Positions 1 to 6,296 of a stretch of DNA of 12,110 nucleotides are shown piece after piece (the stretch's first letter is position 1; the number at the start of each line of letters is the position of its first letter). Location: NCBI GenBank assembly GCA_040507895.1, contig JBEVNX010000113.1, positions 1-12,110 of the forward strand. The letters run 5' to 3'. The position numbers and the translations under genes are program-made. This stretch comes from JBEVNX01 sp040507895 (GTDB taxonomy: Bacteria; Desulfobacterota; Binatia; JACPRU01). The notes below the pieces were generated by a model. That model did no database searches. It saw only the letters and a program-made list of their open reading frames with translations, and had not been told where the DNA came from.

Positions 1-118
1 ACAGGCGGCGATCCTCGCCGACTCCGCTTCCGTCCATCTCATCGCTGTAAGGAGCGTGGGACCTATTCGTCTTTCGCGGCCCTAGTCTCCGCGGGGCCAC
101 TCTGCTAGCTACGGCGGC
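1..118. other. Upstream region before dapA, no certain gene
   Basis: No gene can be assigned. On the minus strand an ATG at 42 opens a frame to the window edge (reads MRWTEAESARIAAC), which could be the start of a divergent gene, but no Shine-Dalgarno precedes it. On the plus strand one frame stays open to a TAG at 74-76 and another stops at TAA 48-50, so the end of an upstream plus-strand gene is equally possible. GGCCCT (78-83) and GGGGCC (93-98) could form a weak 6-bp hairpin including one G-T pair. I see no convincing promoter or strong ribosome site for dapA. Confidence 0.25.
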
Positions 119-994
119 ATGTTCCCGGGATCACTCGTCCCCATCATCACGCCCTTCCGGCAAGGCAAGCTCGACCGCGACGGCCTCGAGCGCGTGATCG
201 AGCATGTGCTTGCCGGCGGCTCCGACGGCATCATCCCGTGCGGCACCACAGGCGAGTCCGCCACGCTTTCGCACGAGGAGCACGAGGAGGTCGTCCGCTG
301 GACGATCGAGATCGTGCGCAAGCGCGTGCCAGTGATCGCCGGCACCGGCTCGAACTCGACCGCCGAGGCGATCCGGCTCACCAAGGGAGCGGAGAAGGCA
401 GGCGCCGACGGTGCGCTGCTGATCTCGCCCTACTACAACAAGCCGACGCAGGAAGGGATCTTCCAGCACTACAAGGCGGTGGCCGAGGCGACCGGGATCC
501 CGCTGATCGTCTACAACATCCCCGGCCGCACCGGCTCGAAGATCGAGCCGGCCACGCTCGCTCGCCTGTCGCGGGTGCCGCGGGTGATCGGCGTCAAGGA
601 AGCAACCGGAACGATCGAGACGTCGATCGACATCCTCGCCCAAGCCGCGGAGGGCTTCGCGGTCTACTGCGGCGAGGATGCGATCAACTTCCCCGTGCTC
701 GCCGCCGGCGGCGCAGGATTGATCTCTGCGGTCGCCAACGTGGCGCCCAAGCCGCTAGCCGAAATGGCCCGAGCGGCGCTCGAGAAGCGCTGGGAGGATG
801 CCCGGCGGGTGCACTTCGCGCTCCTCGACCTCGTCAAGGTCCTGTTCATCGAGACGAACCCGATCCCCGTCAAGACGGCGTGTGCGCTCATGGGACTGTG
901 CAGCGCCGACATGCGCTTGCCGCTGACGCCGATGTCGGAGGGCAACCTCGCGCGGCTGAAGCAGGTCCTCGCAGACCACAAGCTCGTACGCTGA
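119..994 (+). CDS. dapA: 4-hydroxy-tetrahydrodipicolinate synthase
   Basis: DapA condenses pyruvate with aspartate semialdehyde, the first committed step of lysine and diaminopimelate synthesis, in the cytoplasm. The 291-residue product is the normal family length. It shows the aldolase-type TIM-barrel landmarks: GTTGES at 42-47, YYNKPT at 105-110, YNIPGRTG at 132-139 and VKEATG at 159-164. By alignment with E. coli DapA, Schiff-base lysine is K160 (E. coli K161), the proton-relay residues are T43, Y106 and Y132, and the substrate carboxylate-binding arginine is R137. All are present, so the enzyme should be active. The ATG start gives MFPGSLVPIITPF, matching the family N-terminus, although only a weak GGCGG lies upstream. 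Its TGA (992-994) overlaps the dapB ATG by one base, which suggests translational coupling. Confidence 0.97.
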   Translation: MFPGSLVPIITPFRQGKLDRDGLERVIEHVLAGGSDGIIPCGTTGESATLSHEEHEEVVRWTIEIVRKRVPVIAGTGSNSTAEAIRLTKGAEKAGADGALLISPYYNKPTQEGIFQHYKAVAEATGIPLIVYNIPGRTGSKIEPATLARLSRVPRVIGVKEATGTIETSIDILAQAAEGFAVYCGEDAINFPVLAAGGAGLISAVANVAPKPLAEMARAALEKRWEDARRVHFALLDLVKVLFIETNPIPVKTACALMGLCSADMRLPLTPMSEGNLARLKQVLADHKLVR

Positions 995-1806
995 TGTCCG
1001 CGAAGCTGGTGGTGTGCGGCGCCGCCGGCCGGATGGGGCGGCTCCTCTGCAACCTCATCCGTGAGGCGCCCGACGCCGTTCTCGCCGCGGCCGTCGAGGC
1101 CGAGGGGCACCCGGCGCTCGGGCGCGACGCCGGAGAGCTGGCGGGCGGCGCCGCGCTCGGCGTACCGGTCGTCGCCGACTACGCGTCGGCGGCCGCCCCG
1201 GACACCGTGACGCTCGACTTCACCATCGCGCCTGCCGCGCTCGCGCACCTGCGAACGGCCGCGGCGAGCGGCGCGGCAATCGTCGTCGGCACCACGGGCT
1301 TCTCCGAAGACGAGGCCCGCGAGGCGCGCGCGCTCGCCGCCAAGACGCGCACGATCATCGCCGCCAACATGAGCGTCGGCGTCAACGTGTTGCTCAAGCT
1401 GGTGGCCGACGCCGCGCGTCTCCTCGGCCCGGCGTTCGACCCGGAAGTGTCCGAGGTCCACCACCGCATGAAGGTCGACGCGCCGAGCGGTACCGCGCTC
1501 GCGCTCGCCCGCGCCGTGGCGGCTGCCAGCGGGCGCGATCTAGGGCGCTCCCAGATTTCGGCGCGCGAAGGCATGATCGGCAAACGCCGCGACGAGGAGA
1601 TCGGCGTCATGGCGCTGCGCGGCGGCGACGTGGTCGGCGACCACACGGTGTTCTTTCTCGGCCACGGCGAGCGGCTCGAGCTCACGCACCGCTCCCAGAG
1701 CCGAGACTGCCTGGCGCGGGGCGCGCTGCGCGCCGGCCTGTGGCTCGCGCGTCAGACCCGACCGGGCCTCTACACGATGGCGGACGTGCTCGGACTCGGG
1801 GCTTGA
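994..1806 (+). CDS. dapB: 4-hydroxy-tetrahydrodipicolinate reductase
   Basis: DapB reduces the DapA product with NAD(P)H to tetrahydrodipicolinate, the second step specific to lysine/diaminopimelate synthesis. The product is 270 residues, the usual length. The N-terminal Rossmann fold has the nucleotide-binding GAAGRMG at 9-15 and the GTTGF loop at 99-103. The family signature, EVHHRMKVDAPSGTA at 154-168, carries the catalytic histidine pair H156/H157 and K160. The frame is open further upstream inside dapA, but the ATG at 994 gives the conserved N-terminus (MSAKLVVCGAAGRMG) and a TGATG overlap with the dapA stop. Its own TGA (1804-1806) overlaps the next ATG in the same way. No separate promoter or strong Shine-Dalgarno is visible, consistent with coupled translation from dapA. 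Confidence 0.96.
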   Translation: MSAKLVVCGAAGRMGRLLCNLIREAPDAVLAAAVEAEGHPALGRDAGELAGGAALGVPVVADYASAAAPDTVTLDFTIAPAALAHLRTAAASGAAIVVGTTGFSEDEAREARALAAKTRTIIAANMSVGVNVLLKLVADAARLLGPAFDPEVSEVHHRMKVDAPSGTALALARAVAAASGRDLGRSQISAREGMIGKRRDEEIGVMALRGGDVVGDHTVFFLGHGERLELTHRSQSRDCLARGALRAGLWLARQTRPGLYTMADVLGLGA

Positions 1807-2630
1807 TGGACCTCGGCCTCTACGTCCGCAACATGGGGCCGCAGTCGACCCGCGGCATGCTGGTCGACTGCGCGCGCGCCGCGGACCAGGCAGGCATCGA
1901 CCACCTCTGGGTGGCCGACCACATCGCAATTCCGCCGGACCAGTCCGAAGGATCGGGTGGTCGCTATCTCGATCCACTGGCCACGCTCGCCTTTCTCGCC
2001 GCCGTCACCGACCGCATCCGCCTCGGCACCGGCGTGCTCGTCCTACCCTACCGGCCCCTGCTCGCCACCGCGAAATGGCTGGCGACGATCCAGGAGCTGT
2101 CCGGCGAGCGCCTCCTGTTCGGCGTCGGCGCCGGATGGATGGAAGCGGAGTTCCGGGTCGTCGGCGTAGCGCGCGAGCGCCGAGGCACGATCACCGATCG
2201 AACCCTCGAGTTCGTTCACCGCTGCTTCGCGGCGGATGAGGTGGAGGAAGCGGGCCAGCGCTTCCTCTTCCTGCCACGGCCGAAGCGGCCGCCGATCTAC
2301 GTCGGCGGCGCCGGCCGGGCGGTGCTCCAGCGCGCGGCTCGTTTCGGCGAAGGCTGGATGCCGGGTGGTGGCGATCCGCAGAAGCTCGCCGCATCCATCG
2401 GCGAGCTCGCCAAGCTCTTCGCCGATGCCGGCAAGCCTGCCCCCGAGGTGATCGCGCTGACGACGCTGCCGCTCGACGATCCCGAGAAGGCGGTCGATCG
2501 AGCGCGCGCGCTGGCGCGGGTCGGCGTCACCGGGATCGTTCACGCCTCGCGCTATGCCAGCGCCGCGGAGCTTGCGCGCAACGCGGAGGTTATGGCCGCT
2601 CGCGTTCGCCCCAAGCTGGAGAGCGAGTGA
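1806..2630 (+). CDS. Luciferase-like (LLM) F420/FMN-dependent oxidoreductase
   Basis: This 274-residue protein belongs to the bacterial luciferase-like monooxygenase superfamily, flavin- or F420-dependent TIM-barrel oxidoreductases. Evidence is the N-terminal MDLGLYVRNMG, WVADHI at 35-40, the strand IRLGTGVLVLPYRPLLATAK around 71-90, LSGERLLFGVGAGW at 98-111, and PPIYVGGAGRAVLQRAARFGEGW at about 162-184. These match the LLM class of actinobacterial and related F420-dependent enzymes. The substrate cannot be read from the sequence, and no F420 synthesis gene is in view, so FMN use remains possible. The ATG at 1806 shares its A with the dapB stop; longer upstream starts would overlap dapB widely. 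The stop overlaps the next GTG by four bases. Placement behind dapB is operonic, but a role in lysine synthesis is not implied. Confidence 0.9.
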   Translation: MDLGLYVRNMGPQSTRGMLVDCARAADQAGIDHLWVADHIAIPPDQSEGSGGRYLDPLATLAFLAAVTDRIRLGTGVLVLPYRPLLATAKWLATIQELSGERLLFGVGAGWMEAEFRVVGVARERRGTITDRTLEFVHRCFAADEVEEAGQRFLFLPRPKRPPIYVGGAGRAVLQRAARFGEGWMPGGGDPQKLAASIGELAKLFADAGKPAPEVIALTTLPLDDPEKAVDRARALARVGVTGIVHASRYASAAELARNAEVMAARVRPKLESE

Positions 2631-4015
2631 CCACCCCCCGCGGGGGCGCGGCGCCGCGGCTGATCGTGGCGACGAACTGCCCGAACTGCGGAGCGGCGAT
2701 CGATTTCAGCGAAGGCTCGAACGCCCTCCGGTGCGACCACTGCCGCTCGCAGCTCCTGGTGACCGGGCACGGTCGGGTTCTGTCGTATTTCGTCCCCCCC
2801 CGGGTCCAGGCTGCGCTCGCTCTACCCGCCGCTCGCCACGCCCAGGAAAAGGGCCGCGGCCCCCTCCGCACCGGCGAGGCGCGGCTCTTCTTCCTACCTT
2901 ACTATAGGCTCACCGCCACCGACGTGCGCTGGCAGCGGCCGGAGCCCGAGCCGCCCGAGCCGGCGCCAGATCCCGGCGACGGCGAATCGGGCTCGAGCCC
3001 CGTGCTCGACGTGCTGATCCGCCGGCTCGCCGAGCGCGATCCCGAGGAGATCGAATGCGACGATCGCGCCATCGAGCGGAACTTCATCGCCGTCGATCTA
3101 CCGGGTGTGTCGCTCTACTCGCTCGGCATGCGGCCGAATGCGCTGCGGCTCGAGCTCTATCGGCGCGAGCCACTCGGCGCGCTCGGCCACGTCGTCGGCA
3201 TCGAGATGAGCGAAGAGGTGGCGCTCGCCACTGGTCGCAAGACGGGCGACGGCTCGGACGTCGCCTGTCGCGCCGTCGTCGGGACCGTGCTCTCGGTGGT
3301 GTACTTCCCGTTCTGGTTCGTCGAGATCCGCCGGCCTCAGTCGCGCTCGCTCACCATCGTCGACGCCGTCTCGCAAACGATTCTCGATCGCGACGTCGAC
3401 GGCGCGATCCTCGAGCGCCTCGCCAAGCCCGCGGCCGGCGACCCGAGCGTCATCGGCTTGCAGCCGCTCGTCTGTCCGAACTGCGGCTGGGAGCTGCCGG
3501 TGACTCCCCAACACGTCATCTTCTATTGCGGATCCTGCGCCCACGCCTGGCGGATCACCGGCGACGAGCTGGTCGAGATCCCGCACGCCTTCGCCGCAGC
3601 CCCGCCCTCCGGCGCACGAGCGCCGGCCGAGCACTTACCGTTCTGGGCGCTCCGTGCGACGGTCGGGGACGAGGCTCCGCAGAGCTTCCTCGCGCCCGCC
3701 TTTCGCTACCGTCGCGCCCGATCGCTGGTCGATTTGACGGCGTCGCTTTCGCGCATCGCCGGCTCGCTCTCGAAGAGCTCGAGCCCGCCGCCGCGGGCGC
3801 ACGGCGGGTTCTACGGGGAAGCGGATGCGGCCGCGCTCACGCTGTTGGCGCAGGCCGGAGCGCCGCCGCGAAGCTTCACGCGTGCCGAGCGCTATCACGA
3901 CGAGTCGATCCGCGTCGACGGCGCCGAGCTCGTGTGGCTGCCCTTCGTCGCTGACGCCTATTCGCTTCGCGACGCCTTTTGCGGCGCGGCGATCACGCGC
4001 ATGCTGCTGCTCTGA
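2627..4015 (+). CDS. Double zinc-ribbon protein of unknown function
   Basis: I do not recognise a named family. The 462-residue product carries two C4 zinc ribbons: CPNC at 18-21 paired with CDHC at 36-39, and CPNC at 283-286 paired with CGSC at 301-304. Between and after them a short hydrophobic-Pro-aromatic motif recurs: FLPYYRL (89-94 region), YFPFWFVEI (226-234), LPFWALRA (337-344) and WLPFVADAY (437-445). A Pro/Glu-rich linker at 105-120 separates the N-terminal ribbon. There is no signal peptide or clear membrane span. The GTG start is supported by GGAG at 2618-2621, five bases upstream, and by the GTGA overlap with the preceding stop. PriA- or TFIIB-type zinc-ribbon labels sometimes attach to such proteins, but no helicase motifs are present. 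A scaffold or nucleic-acid/protein-binding role is a guess. Confidence 0.85.
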   Translation: MTTPRGGAAPRLIVATNCPNCGAAIDFSEGSNALRCDHCRSQLLVTGHGRVLSYFVPPRVQAALALPAARHAQEKGRGPLRTGEARLFFLPYYRLTATDVRWQRPEPEPPEPAPDPGDGESGSSPVLDVLIRRLAERDPEEIECDDRAIERNFIAVDLPGVSLYSLGMRPNALRLELYRREPLGALGHVVGIEMSEEVALATGRKTGDGSDVACRAVVGTVLSVVYFPFWFVEIRRPQSRSLTIVDAVSQTILDRDVDGAILERLAKPAAGDPSVIGLQPLVCPNCGWELPVTPQHVIFYCGSCAHAWRITGDELVEIPHAFAAAPPSGARAPAEHLPFWALRATVGDEAPQSFLAPAFRYRRARSLVDLTASLSRIAGSLSKSSSPPPRAHGGFYGEADAAALTLLAQAGAPPRSFTRAERYHDESIRVDGAELVWLPFVADAYSLRDAFCGAAITRMLLL

Positions 4016-4038
4016 GCACCGCGGCTGGGCTCAGAGCA
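4008..4038. terminator. Inverted repeat between convergent genes, probable bidirectional terminator
   Basis: TGCTCTGAGC (4008-4017) and GCTCAGAGCA (4029-4038) form a perfect 10-bp stem with an 11-base loop. The plus-strand zinc-ribbon stop (TGA 4013-4015) lies in the left arm and the minus-strand cyclo-ligase stop (TGA 4033-4031) in the right arm. The two genes are only 15 bases apart and face each other, so one hairpin could serve both. No T-tract follows on either strand, so intrinsic termination is uncertain. Confidence 0.55.
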
Positions 4039-4621
4039 CGCCCGCTTCGATGACGCGCGCCTCGGTGACGATCACGTCGACGGGCTCGTCGTGAGCCTCG
4101 CGGGGCACCTCGGCCACCACTTGGAGCTCGAAGGCCATCGCGATCGCCACGATCCCTCCGTGCCGGCGGGCCTCTCGGAGAAAGTCGTCGTAGTGTCCAC
4201 CGCCCCTGCCAAGCCGGCCCCCTTGCTCGTCGAAGGCGAGCCCCGGCACGAGCACTACGGTCGACGGATGGCCGGGTGCGGCGAGGGCGAGCTGCTCGCC
4301 GGCTTGCGGCTCGAGCACGCCGAGCGCGGAACGCTGCCAACGCGTATCCGCGCCGATCTCGAGAAAGGTAAGACGCCGCCCGTCGACGCGCGGGGCGAAT
4401 ACACGCCGCTCGCCTGCGAGCGCCTCGGCGAGCAGCCGTTCGGTCGCCACCTCGCTCGGCAGCGCCTGATGGAGAAGCAGCCGCTCGGCTCGCCGCATGA
4501 CGTCGAGGCGAGCAACGGTCTCGGCGATGCGGTTGCTCTTCCCTTCCCTCTCGTCTAGCGAAAGGGAAGCGAGCCGCTCACGAACGATCGCCCGCAGCCG
4601 CTCCTTGGTGATTCCTTTCAC
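4031..4621 (-). CDS. fau: 5-formyltetrahydrofolate cyclo-ligase
   Basis: This enzyme uses ATP to convert 5-formyl-tetrahydrofolate to 5,10-methenyl-tetrahydrofolate in the cytoplasm, recovering a stalled folate form. At 196 residues it has the normal length. The signature ATP/folate-binding loop GGRLGRGGGHYDDF is at 134-147, preceded by the conserved VLVPGLAFD at 123-131. The N-terminal helix KERLRAIVRERLASLS and the mid-segment around LLHQALPSEV also fit. The GTG start at 4621 gives the expected N-terminus but has no visible Shine-Dalgarno. It lies 93 bases downstream of gspC with a possible promoter between, so it may be transcribed alone or with gspC. In many proteobacteria this gene sits near 6S RNA and zapA; neither is seen here. 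The stop lies inside the shared terminator hairpin. Confidence 0.93.
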   Translation of the reverse strand: MKGITKERLRAIVRERLASLSLDEREGKSNRIAETVARLDVMRRAERLLLHQALPSEVATERLLAEALAGERRVFAPRVDGRRLTFLEIGADTRWQRSALGVLEPQAGEQLALAAPGHPSTVVLVPGLAFDEQGGRLGRGGGHYDDFLREARRHGGIVAIAMAFELQVVAEVPREAHDEPVDVIVTEARVIEAGVL

Positions 4622-4637
4622 GAGTGCGGTGGCCTAT

Positions 4638-4655
4638 GGGGCGTCGAGCCGCCCC
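4638..4655 (-). other. 5' leader hairpin of the cyclo-ligase gene
   Basis: GGGGCG (4638-4643) and CGCCCC (4650-4655) form a perfect 6-bp GC stem with a 6-base loop, about 16 bases before the GTG start on the minus strand. In the mRNA it would sit close to the ribosome entry region. It could modulate translation, or be chance in GC-rich DNA. Confidence 0.3.
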
Positions 4656-4690
4656 GATGGCAAGGCGCGCGACCGCAGCACGGCCGTAGC

Positions 4691-4696
4691 ACTATA
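4691..4696 (-). promoter_or_regulatory. Candidate -10 box for the cyclo-ligase gene
   Basis: Reading the minus strand, TATAGT (4696-4691) matches TATAAT at five of six positions in otherwise GC-rich DNA, placing a start near 4684 and a leader of about 60 bases. No good -35 hexamer is found at 16-18 bases; TTGCAG occurs at 21. The call is tentative. Confidence 0.3.
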
Positions 4697-4714
4697 CCGC
4701 GGCAATCGGCGCAG

Positions 4715-5518
4715 TCACTGCAACGGCCGAGCGACCGTGAGCCCGATGTCGTTCCGCGAGTAGCTCACGTTCAGCTCCCGGCCTTCGGCTGCCGAAGACA
4801 GATCCGGTAGCTTGTCGACGTCGTCGATGGCGATGCCGTTGAGCTTCTGCAGCACGTCGCCGGATCGCAGACCCAGCTTGGCGAGAAAGCTCGACGAATC
4901 CACCTTGCCGAGCTGGACGCCGTGCCCGCCCCCGACCGTGACGCGCTTGGCCTCGGCCTTGCCGAGGACCGTACCGAAATCCTTCAGCGCCGCGCGCGCT
5001 TCGGCGCGCGACACTGGCTCCGTCGCGGGCGGCGGGACGGCTTCACGCACGGCCGCCGGCGCCTCGACCTGCTCGGCCGCGGGCTCGGCGGGCGCCGGCG
5101 CTGCTTCCTTGACGACCTTCAACGTGACGTCGTTGTCGCCCGAGTGAATCACCACCGAGTCTTCGCGCACGTCCTTGAGGGTTCCGTGGTCGAACACCGT
5201 GTCGCCCTTGCGGAAGATCTCCTGCTTGCCGTCGAAGCCGATGAGCGCCCCCGCTGAAGTCGCGCCGCGCACGATGCCGAGGAGCTCGAGCTCGGAGGCG
5301 GCCCCTTCTTTCTTTTCGGGCGCGGCGGCCGGCGCCGCCGTCGCTGTGGGCGCGGGTATCGGCGTGGGAGGCGGCTGCGTCGGCATCGCCGCCGCGACCG
5401 TCGCCCTGGCGTTGGCGGCGTCCGTCTGCACCGAGTTCTGGGCCTGCGCGCCGCGATAACCCGCGATCAGCACCGCGAGCGACATCACCCCCCACGACAA
5501 CAGTCCACGGTTTCGCAT
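4715..5518 (-). CDS. gspC: GspC-like type II secretion protein with PDZ domain
   Basis: GspC is the inner-membrane clamp that links the type II secretion assembly platform to the GspD secretin. The 267-residue product fits: a short basic N-terminus (MRNR) and one hydrophobic segment at about 5-20 anchoring it in the inner membrane, a Pro/Ala-rich periplasmic linker (45-70), a homology-region domain at about 75-136 (LELLGIVRG... RKGDTVFDHG... DVTLKVV), a second Pro/Ala/Glu linker (139-168), then a conserved block and PDZ domain at 170-265 with LAKLGLRSGDVLQKLNGI at 212-229. No other gsp gene lies in the window, so it is a detached copy. The residues after the hydrophobic segment (GAQAQ) could alternatively be cut as a signal peptide. 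Starting at residue 12 would lose the basic N-terminus, so the ATG at 5518 is preferred. Confidence 0.85.
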   Translation of the reverse strand: MRNRGLLSWGVMSLAVLIAGYRGAQAQNSVQTDAANARATVAAAMPTQPPPTPIPAPTATAAPAAAPEKKEGAASELELLGIVRGATSAGALIGFDGKQEIFRKGDTVFDHGTLKDVREDSVVIHSGDNDVTLKVVKEAAPAPAEPAAEQVEAPAAVREAVPPPATEPVSRAEARAALKDFGTVLGKAEAKRVTVGGGHGVQLGKVDSSSFLAKLGLRSGDVLQKLNGIAIDDVDKLPDLSSAAEGRELNVSYSRNDIGLTVARPLQ

Positions 5519-5524
5519 GAGGCG

Positions 5525-5554
5525 ATGCTAGTGACTCGCGGTCGAGCCTGTCAA
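5525..5554 (-). promoter_or_regulatory. Sigma-70-type promoter of gspC, predicted leaderless
   Basis: On the minus strand a perfect -35 TTGACA (5554-5549) is followed after 18 bases by TAGCAT (5530-5525; four of six match TATAAT). Counting the -10 box as -12 to -7 puts +1 at 5518, the A of the gspC ATG. No Shine-Dalgarno precedes that ATG, which agrees with a leaderless transcript. Confidence 0.6.
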
Positions 5555-5573
5555 CGAAACCGCGGCACCGGCG

Positions 5574-6281
5574 TCATTCGGTGGCGATCAAGTTCGTGCG
5601 AATGGCCTCGACCTCGCTCGCTCCGAGGCCGAGCTGGCGAAGGAACGTCTCGATGCCGCCGGCCTCGTCGATCGATTGGAACAACGGCGCGAGCACCGCG
5701 GCTTCCTGCGCGTGGTCTTGGAATACTTCGTTCGAGAGCAGGTAGTCGTCGATGATCTCGTCGCGCGGCACGCGGATCGTCTCGAGGAGGAGCACGGTCG
5801 CCACGCCGGTACGATCGCGCCCCGCCGTGCAGTGATAGAGGATCGAGTAGCGCCCGGCTTCGCTGAAGAGGCGCAGGAAGCGCGCCCACTCGGCGGCGTA
5901 ATCCCGCACCATCCGCTCGTAGAAGGCGCCCTGCGAGGCGGTGTCGTCGGGAAAGACCGTGCCCTTCTCGAACCAGCGATCGCCGATCGGGATGTGCTCC
6001 CAGCGCACGCCGGGGCTGAGGGCCGCCAGCGGATCGCCGAGGATCTCGATCTCTTGCCGGGTCTGAAACGTCACCACGGTGCGCAGGCCGAGCCCCGAGA
6101 CTTCGGCGCGAACCTCGTCGGCGAGCTCGCCGAGGTGGCCTGAGCGGAACACCTTTCCCCGCAGCACACGGCCGCCCTCGAGCGTCGCCCAGTCGCCGAG
6201 CGTCCGGAAATTGCGCCCACCCCCCCGCGAAGCGGCGACCAGGAAGTCGCGAAGCCCTTCCATGTCTCCGATTGGTGACAC
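5574..6281 (-). CDS. Tyrosine/dual-specificity-type protein phosphatase (MptpB-like)
   Basis: The 235-residue product has the cysteine-phosphatase active-site loop HCTAGRDRTG at 150-159, with nucleophile C151 and phosphate-binding R157. The N-terminal NFRTLGDWAT (24-33) corresponds to the NFRDLGG motif of the Y_phosphatase3 family, which includes mycobacterial MptpB. Members remove phosphate from tyrosine, serine/threonine or phosphoinositides. MptpB-type loops carry HCxxGKDRTG; here arginine 155 replaces the lysine. Substrate is unknown. No signal peptide is seen, so it is probably cytoplasmic. The GTG at 6281 is 15 bases past the preceding gene; the ATG at 6263 (MEGLRDF) is a real alternative and would remove six residues without touching any motif. 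The stop is followed by the separate gspC promoter. The link with its corrinoid-binding and hydrolase neighbours is positional only. Confidence 0.85.
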   Translation of the reverse strand: MSPIGDMEGLRDFLVAASRGGGRNFRTLGDWATLEGGRVLRGKVFRSGHLGELADEVRAEVSGLGLRTVVTFQTRQEIEILGDPLAALSPGVRWEHIPIGDRWFEKGTVFPDDTASQGAFYERMVRDYAAEWARFLRLFSEAGRYSILYHCTAGRDRTGVATVLLLETIRVPRDEIIDDYLLSNEVFQDHAQEAAVLAPLFQSIDEAGGIETFLRQLGLGASEVEAIRTNLIATE

Positions 6282-6296
6282 GCCGGCGGCGCTCGA

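Noticed and set aside
51..76. Tiny frame GTG (56) to TAG (76) after a TAAGGAG-like sequence, considered as a leader peptide
   Set aside because: Seven codons with no Lys-rich attenuation signature and no clear terminator pair; indistinguishable from chance.
238..993. Upstream extension of the dapB frame inside dapA
   Set aside because: The extension is Arg-rich, has no family similarity and overlaps dapA; the ATG at 994 gives the conserved DapB N-terminus.
4622..4714. 6S RNA gene next to the cyclo-ligase gene
   Set aside because: The gap is only 93 bases and no long closed-bubble hairpin could be drawn.
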